Source: Lactobacillales bacterium
Lineage (GTDB): Bacteria > Bacillota > Bacilli > Lactobacillales > Streptococcaceae
DNA length: 64,000 bases
Direction: 5' to 3'
Assembly (NCBI GenBank): GCA_031261175.1
Contig: JAISJW010000001.1
Coordinates: forward strand, 1-64,000
Shown piece after piece: positions 1 to 6,129 of this stretch. The notes below the pieces were generated by a model. The model saw only the letters and a program-made list of their open reading frames with translations, was not told where the DNA came from and ran no database searches. Positions within the stretch are counted from its first letter, which is position 1, and each line of letters starts with the position of its first letter. The position numbers were made by a program, and so were the translations under genes.

Positions 1-456
1 GAATACGGCGAACGGATGGACGACTTCATTCAGTTCTTCACGCTCGAACTCGAAAAAATTAAGGATGACGATCCGAATAGAAAATTGCTCGAATTTATGG
101 TAAAATTTATTAACGAAGGGATTATCGATACGGGTGCACCTGTTTGGCTCGTCGAAGCGGACGAAATCCTCGAACACATTAAATTGACTGCGGAGGAAAA
201 AGATATGCTTGTTGAAGAATTAATGGCGATAAACGACTCCCGCGACATCATCAAAACCGCCCGTGAAGACGGATTCGAAGAGGGCATAGAACAAGGAATA
301 GAGCAAGGTGAAGTTCGCAAACAGCAAGAAATTATTTCGAAATTGTTAAATTCAGGATTGTCTGTGGAAGAAGTAGCTGAACTATTGGAAATGAAACCAA
401 ACGATATTGCTGCTGTTCCTGTTGGTGGGGAAAAGATATGCTTGTTGAAGAATTAA
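1..456 (+). CDS. Rpn/PD-(D/E)XK nuclease-family transposase, C-terminal part (5' end outside window)
   Basis: The reading frame is open from base 1, so this is the 3' part of a gene that starts before the window; the first internal ATG is at 16. The visible part is charged and helical and carries the glutamate/glycine-rich tail EGIEQGIEQGE followed by a short helix with LSVEEVAELLEM. This is the usual C-terminus of the Rpn (recombination-promoting nuclease) / PDDEXK_2 transposase-like family. The catalytic core would lie upstream and is not seen. The last residues (AAVPVGGEKICLLKN) are abnormal: the frame runs into a second copy of its own sequence and stops. The family assignment is from residue pattern only; the disruption is seen directly. 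Confidence 0.6.
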   Translation, partial: EYGERMDDFIQFFTLELEKIKDDDPNRKLLEFMVKFINEGIIDTGAPVWLVEADEILEHIKLTAEEKDMLVEELMAINDSRDIIKTAREDGFEEGIEQGIEQGEVRKQQEIISKLLNSGLSVEEVAELLEMKPNDIAAVPVGGEKICLLKN

Positions 457-531
457 TGGCGATTAACGACTCCCGCGATATCATCAAAACCGCCCGTGAA
501 GACGGATTCGAAGAAGGCATAGAGCAAGGTC
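192..531 (+). repeat. Direct repeat pair within the Rpn-like gene
   Basis: Two copies of about 107 bp (192-298 and 425-531), nearly identical at the DNA level. Copy 2 lacks one A in the run before GATATGCTTG. The repeat explains the broken reading frame of the gene. Confidence 0.8.
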
Positions 532-725
532 GCAAAGAAATCATTTCCAACATGCTGAAACTCGGTCTTTCCTATGAAGAAATAGCGAAACTCACCAATG
601 CAAATTTATCAGATATTGAAAAAATCTCAAAACAACATCACATAAAAGCCCCGATTCTTAGTCAGAACCGTGGCTTTTTTTGTTTAAAAAGAAGATTCCA
701 AAATTTATTAGTTTGTAATTATTAA
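424..725 (+). pseudogene. Frameshifted tandem copy of the Rpn-like C-terminus
   Basis: The DNA from about 425 to 531 repeats 192 to 298 almost exactly (both encode MLVEELMAINDSRDIIKTAR), at an offset of 233 bases, which is not a multiple of three. The copy is therefore in a different frame from the gene it follows. It then diverges into its own ending, GRKEIISNMLKLGLSYEEIA, which resembles a normal family C-terminus better than the first copy does. The copy has an ATG at 438 but no good ribosome site. It is probably the original gene end, displaced when the segment between the repeats was duplicated or recombined in from a paralogue. Confidence 0.55.
644..685 (+). terminator. Intrinsic terminator of the Rpn-like gene
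   Basis: An imperfect 17-bp stem (644-660 with 662-678; outer part AAAAGCC/GGCTTTT) is followed by a T-run. It sits just after the natural end of the duplicated C-terminus. Confidence 0.7.
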
Positions 726-787
726 GAAAAATTTCGGATTAGGGTATATTACTAGTTTTTTATTCAAGGTTCTGTTATAATATTTTT

Positions 788-903
788 ATTCAGTGATTAA
801 ATTCACTCTTAGGCTCGCATGCCGAGCATCTTTCGCCCTTAAATGGGCCTTAATAAATCGTCAGATTTCCACTCCGTTGGCTAGCAGCGGAGTGTTTTCT
901 TTT
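788..903 (+). ncRNA. Candidate small structured RNA
   Basis: A -10 box TATAAT at 776-781 (the -35 at 753-758 is poor) precedes about 110 bases with four consecutive hairpins: GTGA/TCAC (793-806), GCTCG/CGAGC (813-827), GCCC/GGGC (835-848) and CACTCCG/CGGAGTG (870-894). The last is followed by a T-rich tract. No coding gene follows on this strand, so it would be a free-standing small RNA rather than a leader. I do not recognise the family. A 62-codon GTG frame crosses all four hairpins and does not look like a gene. Confidence 0.4.
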
Positions 904-913
904 GCTTCTATAG

Positions 914-953
914 AAAATTCCGAAAAAGAATTCTCATTCTTTTTCGGAATTTT
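914..953. terminator. Bidirectional hairpin terminator
   Basis: Perfect 18-bp stem AAAATTCCGAAAAAGAAT with its complement, loop TCTC, T-rich on both sides. It lies between the candidate small RNA (rightward) and the RelE-type toxin gene (leftward) and can serve both. Confidence 0.7.
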
Positions 954-1049
954 CATATTAACTTTATCTGTTACGCGGTAGCGCTAATTTATAAACGGCT
1001 CGTTGATCGTCACTTTTTTTCACTACAATATTTATAATAAATGTTGCGT

Positions 1050-1316
1050 TTATTTATAAATATCTTTACGATGAGCCACTTCAAGCGCTAGCACGACAAG
1101 TTTCTCATCTTCGATTAATGTGATAACGCGATAATTTCCGACGCGATAGCGCCACTTGCCCGCTTTGTTTCCGACCAAAGCTTTCCCTAGATTTCGCGGA
1201 TTCTGGCATCCATCCAAATTATTAATAAGATATTTCAGAATTTTTGTCGAAATAGATTTATCCAATTTATCAATTTGCTTGTCGAATTTCTTAGAAAACT
1301 CCAGATTATAACTCAT
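1050..1316 (-). CDS. RelE/ParE-superfamily toxin of a type II toxin-antitoxin pair
   Basis: 88 residues, normal for RelE-type mRNA interferases. Visible features are the N-terminal MSYNLEFSKKFDKQIDKLDK helix region, the basic KWRYRVGNYRVI strand pair typical of the fold, and a C-terminal VAHRKDIY, where the family carries its catalytic-region residues. It would cleave translated mRNA at the ribosome when not bound by the antitoxin encoded just upstream. Its ATG overlaps the antitoxin's 3' end by 11 bases, so translation is coupled. The whole unit reads leftward from a promoter embedded in a palindrome near 1551-1583. The superfamily is clear; the choice between RelE and a close relative such as YafQ is not. 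Confidence 0.85.
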   Translation of the reverse strand: MSYNLEFSKKFDKQIDKLDKSISTKILKYLINNLDGCQNPRNLGKALVGNKAGKWRYRVGNYRVITLIEDEKLVVLALEVAHRKDIYK

Positions 1317-1530
1317 ATTTCGCCTTCATTTCCGCGACACTCATTGTTTGTTTTCCGTCTTGCACCCATTCTTCGTAGGCTGCATCGCCGACTGCTGCAT
1401 CATATTTATCTTCGTACCATTCCAAAACAACATCTTTTATCGCTGCCGAAAGCGACTTTCCTTCAAGCTCGGCGCAACTTTCAATAAACGCTCTTTCATC
1501 GTCATTAACTCTCAAACTTATTACACTCAT
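1306..1530 (-). CDS. Antitoxin (RelB / DUF6290-like) for the RelE-type toxin
   Basis: 74 residues starting at the ATG at 1530, chosen because GGAG lies just upstream; a longer frame extends to 1623 but runs through the promoter and operator. The N-terminus MSVISLRVNDDERAFIESCA is a ribbon-helix-helix type DNA-binding module. The C-terminal half (WVQDGKQTMSVAEMKAKYEL) would wrap the toxin. Such antitoxins normally bind their own promoter, and a perfect inverted repeat is present there. Gene order antitoxin-toxin with an 11-base overlap is the classical arrangement. Confidence 0.8.
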   Translation of the reverse strand: MSVISLRVNDDERAFIESCAELEGKSLSAAIKDVVLEWYEDKYDAAVGDAAYEEWVQDGKQTMSVAEMKAKYEL

Positions 1531-1550
1531 TATTATTCTCCTTTTCGAAC

Positions 1551-1583
1551 TACAATTGTATACATCTATTGTATACAATTGTA
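1551..1583 (-). promoter_or_regulatory. Promoter and palindromic operator of the RelE-type operon
   Basis: Perfect inverted repeat TACAATTGTATAC (1551-1563) and GTATACAATTGTA (1571-1583) with a 7-base spacer. On the minus strand a TTGAAA -35, 17-bp spacer and TACAAT -10 can be read, the -10 lying inside the palindrome. Antitoxin binding would therefore block RNA polymerase. Confidence 0.75.
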
Positions 1584-1641
1584 TGTTTTTTTTCAAGAGA
1601 TTGCATTTAACATTAATATTCACAAGAAAAGCAGCCCTTTT

Positions 1642-2208
1642 TCAGGACTGCTTAATCATTTCGTGATGAGATTGTTGAACGTAGTCAACTTTTGTTTTTA
1701 AATCGGTTAGATCAGCGTCGCCGACGAAGGCGATTTTTATGTCGCCGTCGCTTACAATAACACTTAGGCTGTCGGGCGTATGCCCTGGCGTCGCTTCTAT
1801 TTCTATCGATAAGCCAATTTCAGCCGAAATTTCAGCTAAATTCTGCTGCGCAATCAACTCGACATCTTCTTCGTTGATGTGAATCCAGTCGCCACGCTTG
1901 TCGTGACTTGGATCAGCGAACCAGCCGTTGATATATTCTAGGCGCTCGCGTTCTTCTGCAGTTCCAAGCCACCTTACATCTAGTTTCTTAGCCAGACCTA
2001 AATGGTCAGCGTGGATGTGGGTTACAATCAGTGCCGAAATTTCACCTTCTGAAATCCCGAGAGCTTCAAACTTCTTCAGCGAATTGCTCCACATCGCATC
2101 AATCATCAACCATTTCGCAGCACCTTCACGGCGCACGAGAAACATTTTCGACAATTTATGCTGAGTTTCGATTATTTCAATTTTAGAAAGTTTTTTCATC
2201 GGGGTCAC
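1642..2208 (-). CDS. MBL-fold metallo-hydrolase
   Basis: 188 residues. The metallo-beta-lactamase signature THIHADHLG (HxHxDH, two-metal site) is present near residue 63. A later histidine in TPGHTPDSLS and the aspartate in VGDADLTDLK supply the remaining ligands. The N-terminus is short for the fold but has a strand pair ending LMIDAM. The substrate is unknown; the family includes lactonases, glyoxalase II-like and other hydrolases. Two starts are possible: the GTG at 2208, preceded by GAGG, or the ATG at 2199. Either overlaps the end of the aldo/keto reductase gene upstream, so the two are probably one transcript. The last residues (SHHEMIKQS) look truncated compared with longer relatives. 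Confidence 0.8.
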   Translation of the reverse strand: MTPMKKLSKIEIIETQHKLSKMFLVRREGAAKWLMIDAMWSNSLKKFEALGISEGEISALIVTHIHADHLGLAKKLDVRWLGTAEERERLEYINGWFADPSHDKRGDWIHINEEDVELIAQQNLAEISAEIGLSIEIEATPGHTPDSLSVIVSDGDIKIAFVGDADLTDLKTKVDYVQQSHHEMIKQS

Positions 2209-3052
2209 TTGCCACCGCCTCTCCTTGGCCTTTCAACGCGTCGATCGCCGCGATATCTTCTTCCGTCAAAGAAAAATCAAAGACGTCAAAATTCTCAGCG
2301 ATTCTTGAAGGCGTAACGGATTTTGGAAGTGGCACGAAGCCTTTTTCGAAATGCCAACGAATAACGACTTGCGCCGCAGACTTTTCATATTTTTCGCCGA
2401 TTGCTGCAATCACAGGGTTAAGGGCGACTTCGCCGCGACCAAGCGGTGAATATGCCTGATTGATCATGCCCAACTCCTCGTTGTATTCGACCAAGCCATC
2501 TTCTTGTTCGGCTGGGTTAAGCAAAATTTGATTGACCATCGGACGGATTTTCGCCGTTTCAAGAAGCGGCGCGATGTGCCGTTGATAGAAGTTCGAAATC
2601 CCAATCGCACGGACTTTCCCCGCTGCGTAGGCCGCTTCAAAAGCCTCCCAAACTGCCGCGTTACGCGCTGCAAAGCCAATCGTGTCGCGGAACCCCGCCG
2701 GATTCGGCCAGTGGATCAAATATAAATCCAAATATGTCAGACCTAGTTTAGCCAAAGACGCTTTCAAAGCTTCAGTCGTGCCCTCGCTTGTGCCAACGTC
2801 GTTCCACAATTTAGTCGTAATGAACAACTCTTCGCGCGTCACCAAGCCGTCCGCAATTGCTTGCGCAATCCCAGCACCCACGCCGACTTCGTTTCCGTAG
2901 ACGGCCGCTGTATCGATGTGGCGATAGCCGGTTTTAATTGCCTCGTAGACCACCGATTGCGCCACGTCGTCGGGCGTCTGCCACGTTCCGTATCCTAAAA
3001 TCGGCATTTCCACGCCGTTTAACAACGTTTTCGTTTTCGCTAAATGTTTCAT
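2183..3052 (-). CDS. Aldo/keto reductase
   Basis: 289 residues from the ATG at 3052 (GGAG eight bases upstream); the frame extends to 3130 but without a ribosome site. All four catalytic residues are visible in order: Asp and Tyr in HIDTAAVYGNE, Lys in FITTKLW, His in LIHWPNP. The C-terminal KSVTPSRIAENFDVFDF is the NADPH-phosphate binding segment. It is an NADPH-dependent cytosolic reductase of small aldehydes/ketones, of the 2,5-diketo-gluconate reductase/YvgN-like type; the true substrate is not predictable. The 3' end overlaps the MBL-fold gene. Confidence 0.92.
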   Translation of the reverse strand: MKHLAKTKTLLNGVEMPILGYGTWQTPDDVAQSVVYEAIKTGYRHIDTAAVYGNEVGVGAGIAQAIADGLVTREELFITTKLWNDVGTSEGTTEALKASLAKLGLTYLDLYLIHWPNPAGFRDTIGFAARNAAVWEAFEAAYAAGKVRAIGISNFYQRHIAPLLETAKIRPMVNQILLNPAEQEDGLVEYNEELGMINQAYSPLGRGEVALNPVIAAIGEKYEKSAAQVVIRWHFEKGFVPLPKSVTPSRIAENFDVFDFSLTEEDIAAIDALKGQGEAVASDPDEKTF

Positions 3053-3072
3053 TTTCGCATCTCCTAAAATTT

Positions 3073-3411
3073 TTATTGTTCGCCCGTGATAATGTCGCGC
3101 GTCTTCCCGTCGCCCAAATCGAAATCCCAATCGTACATAATCGGGCTCTCGATGTCGTCGACCTCGTAATCCAACCCAACCGTTTCCTCGGTATATCCTT
3201 GCGCCGCAAGCACTCCTAAGGCAAGTGCGCGGTTATCCTCGTCGAGCATCTGAACATAGACTAAGCGCGTGTCGGCATCGGCAAAAATCGCAAAATCCTC
3301 AACGCCAGCTTTTTTGAACTCTTCGCCAAGATCATCGATATACTCGTCGATAAATCCTTGAATTCGTTTTTTCTCGGCTTTTTTCGCTTTTAAATTGTCA
3401 AAAAATCCCAT
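3073..3411 (-). CDS. Small acidic protein of unknown function
   Basis: 112 residues, not recognised. A basic N-terminus (MGFFDNLKAKKAEKKRI) is followed by an acidic mixed alpha/beta body with several Asp/Glu-Asp pairs and no cysteine or membrane segment, so it should be cytosolic. It ends 20 bases before the aldo/keto reductase start and likely shares its transcript, downstream of the tRNA gene. Real-gene status is supported by the good start, codon use like its neighbours and operon position. Confidence 0.6.
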   Translation of the reverse strand: MGFFDNLKAKKAEKKRIQGFIDEYIDDLGEEFKKAGVEDFAIFADADTRLVYVQMLDEDNRALALGVLAAQGYTEETVGLDYEVDDIESPIMYDWDFDLGDGKTRDIITGEQ

Positions 3412-3463
3412 TTCTTACCTCTTTTCTGGATTAAAAAATCCGCTCACGATAAGCGGATGTTAA

Positions 3464-3552
3464 GGAGAATAAGGGATTCGAACCCCCGCGCGGTTTAACC
3501 CGCCTAACGCATTTCGAGTGCGTCCCCTTCAGCCGGACTTGGGTAATTCTCC
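3464..3552 (-). tRNA. tRNA-Ser (anticodon CGA)
   Basis: Read on the minus strand, an 89-base cloverleaf with a long variable arm. The acceptor is GGAGAAT with ATTCTCC, the anticodon loop is CTCGAAA (anticodon CGA, reads UCG) and the T-loop is TTCGAAT. The start GGAGAATTACCCAAGTCCGG is the usual Firmicutes tRNA-Ser sequence. Oddities: CCA is not encoded (the gene is followed by TTA), the discriminator would be T rather than the usual G, and the T-stem has two G-T wobbles (GGGGG with CCCTT). Confidence 0.85.
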
Positions 3553-3603
3553 ATTTGCAAAATATATTTTATCACTTTTCAGGCAATTCGTAAATAAAAT
3601 TAT

Positions 3604-3665
3604 CGGACTTTTTGCATTTTGTGGTCATTTTTAGCTAAAAATGACCACAAAACGCAAAAAGTCCG
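3604..3665. terminator. Long perfect hairpin (bidirectional terminator)
   Basis: 29-bp stem with one mismatch (3604-3632 against 3637-3665), loop AGCT, A/T-rich at both stem ends. It lies downstream of the DUF2752 gene. Confidence 0.75.
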
Positions 3666-3672
3666 CATATTC

Positions 3673-3990
3673 TTATTTTATAAGTCTTCCAAGTAGGCTA
3701 TTCCAATCATAATCCATCGGAGCGACGTTCGGAAACATCGTGATCATTCGGTAAATGTAAACGCCGAAAACGAGGATTAAAAAGATTGAAATCGTCCACT
3801 TGTTGATGACTTTTTTATCAGTTAAGAAGTTAATTGCCACGAATATTGCGACCACTGGAACGAGCCACCATAAGGGATGCCAGTAAAACGCCTTCGCGAA
3901 ATCGCCGTGGAGCAACGCGATATACGCGCGGGTCATCCCGCAACTCGGGCACGGAAAGCCGATTGTTAATTTGAATAAACAATAGACCAT
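3673..3990 (-). CDS. DUF2752 membrane protein
   Basis: 105 residues. The family signature CPSCGMTRA is near residue 14, followed by two hydrophobic segments (around PLWWLVPVVAIFVAINFL and WTISIFLILVFGVYIY), so it is an inner-membrane protein with a cysteine-pair motif. Function is unknown; the motif suggests metal or thiol chemistry. Relatives usually have a longer N-terminus with another membrane helix; here the start is only one base after the tyrS stop (TAA-G-ATG), which supports translational coupling and fixes the start. Confidence 0.8.
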   Translation of the reverse strand: MVYCLFKLTIGFPCPSCGMTRAYIALLHGDFAKAFYWHPLWWLVPVVAIFVAINFLTDKKVINKWTISIFLILVFGVYIYRMITMFPNVAPMDYDWNSLLGRLIK

Positions 3991-3991
3991 C

Positions 3992-5245
3992 TTAGAACTT
4001 CAATAGGTGGTATTTTTTCTTACCACGACGAATTACGCTGAATTCATTTTCGATTTTGTCCGTGTCGCTCAAGACGTAATCGACATCTTTGATTTGCTCG
4101 CCGTTGACCCGGACGGCACCGTTCGTTACATCTTCGCGCGCTTGGCGTTTCGACGTTACAACACCGCTCGCAACCAAGATTTCAACGATGTTTAAATCGT
4201 CCGCCTCAGCTACATCATAACTTGGAACATCCTTAAATCCTTGACGAATTTCTGTTGCGTTCAACGCTTTAATATCACCACTAAACAACGCTTCAGTAAT
4301 TTTTAAAGCTTGTTCTAACGCATCTGAGCCGTGAACTAATTCGGTCATTTCAGCTGCCAACGTTTTTTGGGCTAAGCGTTGATGCGGAGCCTCCGCCCAC
4401 TCGCTCTCAATACTGGCCAACTCGTCCAAAGTTTTAAACGAGAAAATCTTCATATATTTAATGATATCCGAATCAGGCGTGTTAATCCAGAATTGGTAGA
4501 ATTCGTAAGGCGACGTCAAATCGGCGTCCAACCAAACAGCGTTCCCTTCGGATTTACCGAATTTTTTACCGTTCGAATCTGTAATCAGCGGCACAGTTAA
4601 AACGTGAGAGTCTTTGCCACCTTTGCGGCGAAGAAGCTCAGTTCCAGCAGTCATATTTCCCCACTGATCGCTCCCGCCGACTTGCAGCGTCACGCCATAG
4701 CGAGCGTTCAACTCGTAAAAATCGTAGCCTTGTAAAAGTTGGTAAGCGAATTCCGTGTACGAAATCCCCGTCTCAATCCGGCGTTTTACCGACTCTTTAC
4801 TCATCATGTAATTGATCGTGAAGTATTTCCCAACATCGCGCAAAAAGTCGATAAATAGGAAATCTTTATACCAAGTGTAGTTGTTTTCCAAAATAGCTTT
4901 TCCGTCGAAATCGAGGAAGCGAGCGACTTGCCCGCCGATTGAATCCACGAACCCTTGAACAGTCTCCAAAGAATTCAGTTGGCGTTCGGCATCTTTGAAC
5001 GAGGGATCGCCGATCAGTCCGGTTCCGCCGCCCATCAAGGCGATTGGACGGTGCCCCGCAAGCTCGAAGCGGCGCAAAATCAGAATCGGCACGAGGTGTC
5101 CGATGTGCAGGCTAGACGCCGTCGGGTCGAAGCCGATATACAAGCCGACATTTCCTTTATTTAATTCTTTTACTAACTCTTCTTCGTTCGTCGTCTGGAA
5201 CACCAGCCCGCGCGCTTTCAACTCTTCTAGAAATGCGTTACTCAT
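3992..5245 (-). CDS. tyrS: Tyrosyl-tRNA synthetase
   Basis: 417 residues from the ATG at 5245, which has GGGGGA upstream; a slightly longer frame begins at 5263. A class I synthetase: the HIGH-type motif is in [11 protein letters not shown], the KMSKS-type motif in KFGKSEG, the tyrosine pocket region is around GGSDQWGN, and a C-terminal S4 RNA-binding domain begins near [10 protein letters not shown]. It charges tRNA-Tyr with tyrosine in the cytosol and has the normal family length. No T-box leader motif is visible upstream; instead two hairpins occupy 5301-5409. Confidence 0.97.
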   Translation of the reverse strand: MSNAFLEELKARGLVFQTTNEEELVKELNKGNVGLYIGFDPTASSLHIGHLVPILILRRFELAGHRPIALMGGGTGLIGDPSFKDAERQLNSLETVQGFVDSIGGQVARFLDFDGKAILENNYTWYKDFLFIDFLRDVGKYFTINYMMSKESVKRRIETGISYTEFAYQLLQGYDFYELNARYGVTLQVGGSDQWGNMTAGTELLRRKGGKDSHVLTVPLITDSNGKKFGKSEGNAVWLDADLTSPYEFYQFWINTPDSDIIKYMKIFSFKTLDELASIESEWAEAPHQRLAQKTLAAEMTELVHGSDALEQALKITEALFSGDIKALNATEIRQGFKDVPSYDVAEADDLNIVEILVASGVVTSKRQAREDVTNGAVRVNGEQIKDVDYVLSDTDKIENEFSVIRRGKKKYHLLKF

Positions 5246-5300
5246 CCGCTTATCCCCCGTCATTATATTTCAAATATTATAACACATTTTGGGCAATTGA

Positions 5301-5409
5301 GCGACTTTTTAAAGTCGCTTATTTTTTCTAATCGCATCAGGGCCGTTTTTTAACTAATTCGAGCCTCGAATCAGTTAAAAATCGGCCTGAAAGCGATTAG
5401 CGAAAAAAT
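5301..5409. repeat. Two intergenic hairpins, the second about 89 bp
   Basis: A small stem GCGACT/AGTCGC (5301-5318) is followed by a long imperfect hairpin 5321-5409. Segments pair in register: ATTTTTTC/GAAAAAAT, TAATCGC/GCGATTA, TCAGGCCG-like/CGGCCTGA, TTAACT/AGTTAA and ATTCGA/TCGAAT. It lies between nrdG (ending at 5522) and tyrS, so it may terminate the nrd transcript. No gene is seen in 5410-5521. Confidence 0.65.
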
Positions 5410-5521
5410 ACCGAACCGATTTGCGTAAATTTCGGCAAATAACGAAAAAAGGTCAATTTCATACCTAACTTTCATGATTTTACGCAAAAAGCCTAGCCGC
5501 GCGGACTAGACTCCTATAAAT

Positions 5522-6127
5522 TTAAATCATTTCACGTTTGTCGATCAACTCGGGACGAGTATCCGGCATCAATTTGGCTTTTTCATCCATCGCTTGAGCC
5601 CACCAGATGGCGCGACCGGCGGCGATTGATTTTTGGACATCGATGATGCGTTGATTTTCGCTACCGCGGAACTGTAGGTTCAAATTGCGTTCAGCTAATT
5701 TAAACTGACCGTCAATTAAGACGTCGCACAATTCTAAAAGTTCGCGCTTGTCGGGAGAGCCATAAAATAGCTCCTCGAAAGTGTAACCACTCCAAGCCCA
5801 GATGTCTTTTTCGTCAGCGAAAACCTCACGGACTTTGCGCGCTAAACGCGTCGCTGTCGGCGTGTTCAAGAACGGTTCGCCGCCTAATAAAGTCAAGCCT
5901 TGAACATAATTCTCGCTCAAATCGCAGATGATATCCGCTTCGAGTTCATCGGTATAAGGATTGCCATATTCAAAATTTTGCGCCGCGCGGTTGAAGCAAC
6001 CGGGACATTTGAACATACACCCGCTAAGATAAAGCGCGCAGCGAACGCCCTGCCCGTCTACGAAGCTGAAGGCTTTGTAGTCGGCGACTTGCCCGCACGT
6101 GAAATCTTTAGCTAGCAATTCAGGCAT
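5522..6127 (-). CDS. nrdG: Anaerobic ribonucleotide reductase activating protein
   Basis: 201 residues. A radical-SAM enzyme: the cluster-binding CX3CX2C is seen in CMFKCPGC near residue 37, with the glycine-rich SAM motif TLLGGEPF. It reductively cleaves S-adenosylmethionine to install the glycyl radical on NrdD. It starts 2 bases after the nrdD stop, the standard operon arrangement, and would be co-regulated by the NrdR-like boxes upstream of nrdD. Confidence 0.96.
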   Translation of the reverse strand: MPELLAKDFTCGQVADYKAFSFVDGQGVRCALYLSGCMFKCPGCFNRAAQNFEYGNPYTDELEADIICDLSENYVQGLTLLGGEPFLNTPTATRLARKVREVFADEKDIWAWSGYTFEELFYGSPDKRELLELCDVLIDGQFKLAERNLNLQFRGSENQRIIDVQKSIAAGRAIWWAQAMDEKAKLMPDTRPELIDKREMI

Positions 6128-6129
6128 TT

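Noticed and set aside
793..981. A 62-codon GTG-start frame on the plus strand
   Set aside because: It covers four hairpins and a terminator, which fits a small RNA better; no ribosome site.
2938..3219. Plus-strand 93-codon frame opposite the aldo/keto reductase and the small acidic protein
   Set aside because: Shadow of two minus-strand genes that have ribosome sites and family motifs.
5246..5521. T-box leader upstream of tyrS
   Set aside because: No AGGGTGGAACCGCG-type T-box sequence on the minus strand; only plain hairpins.
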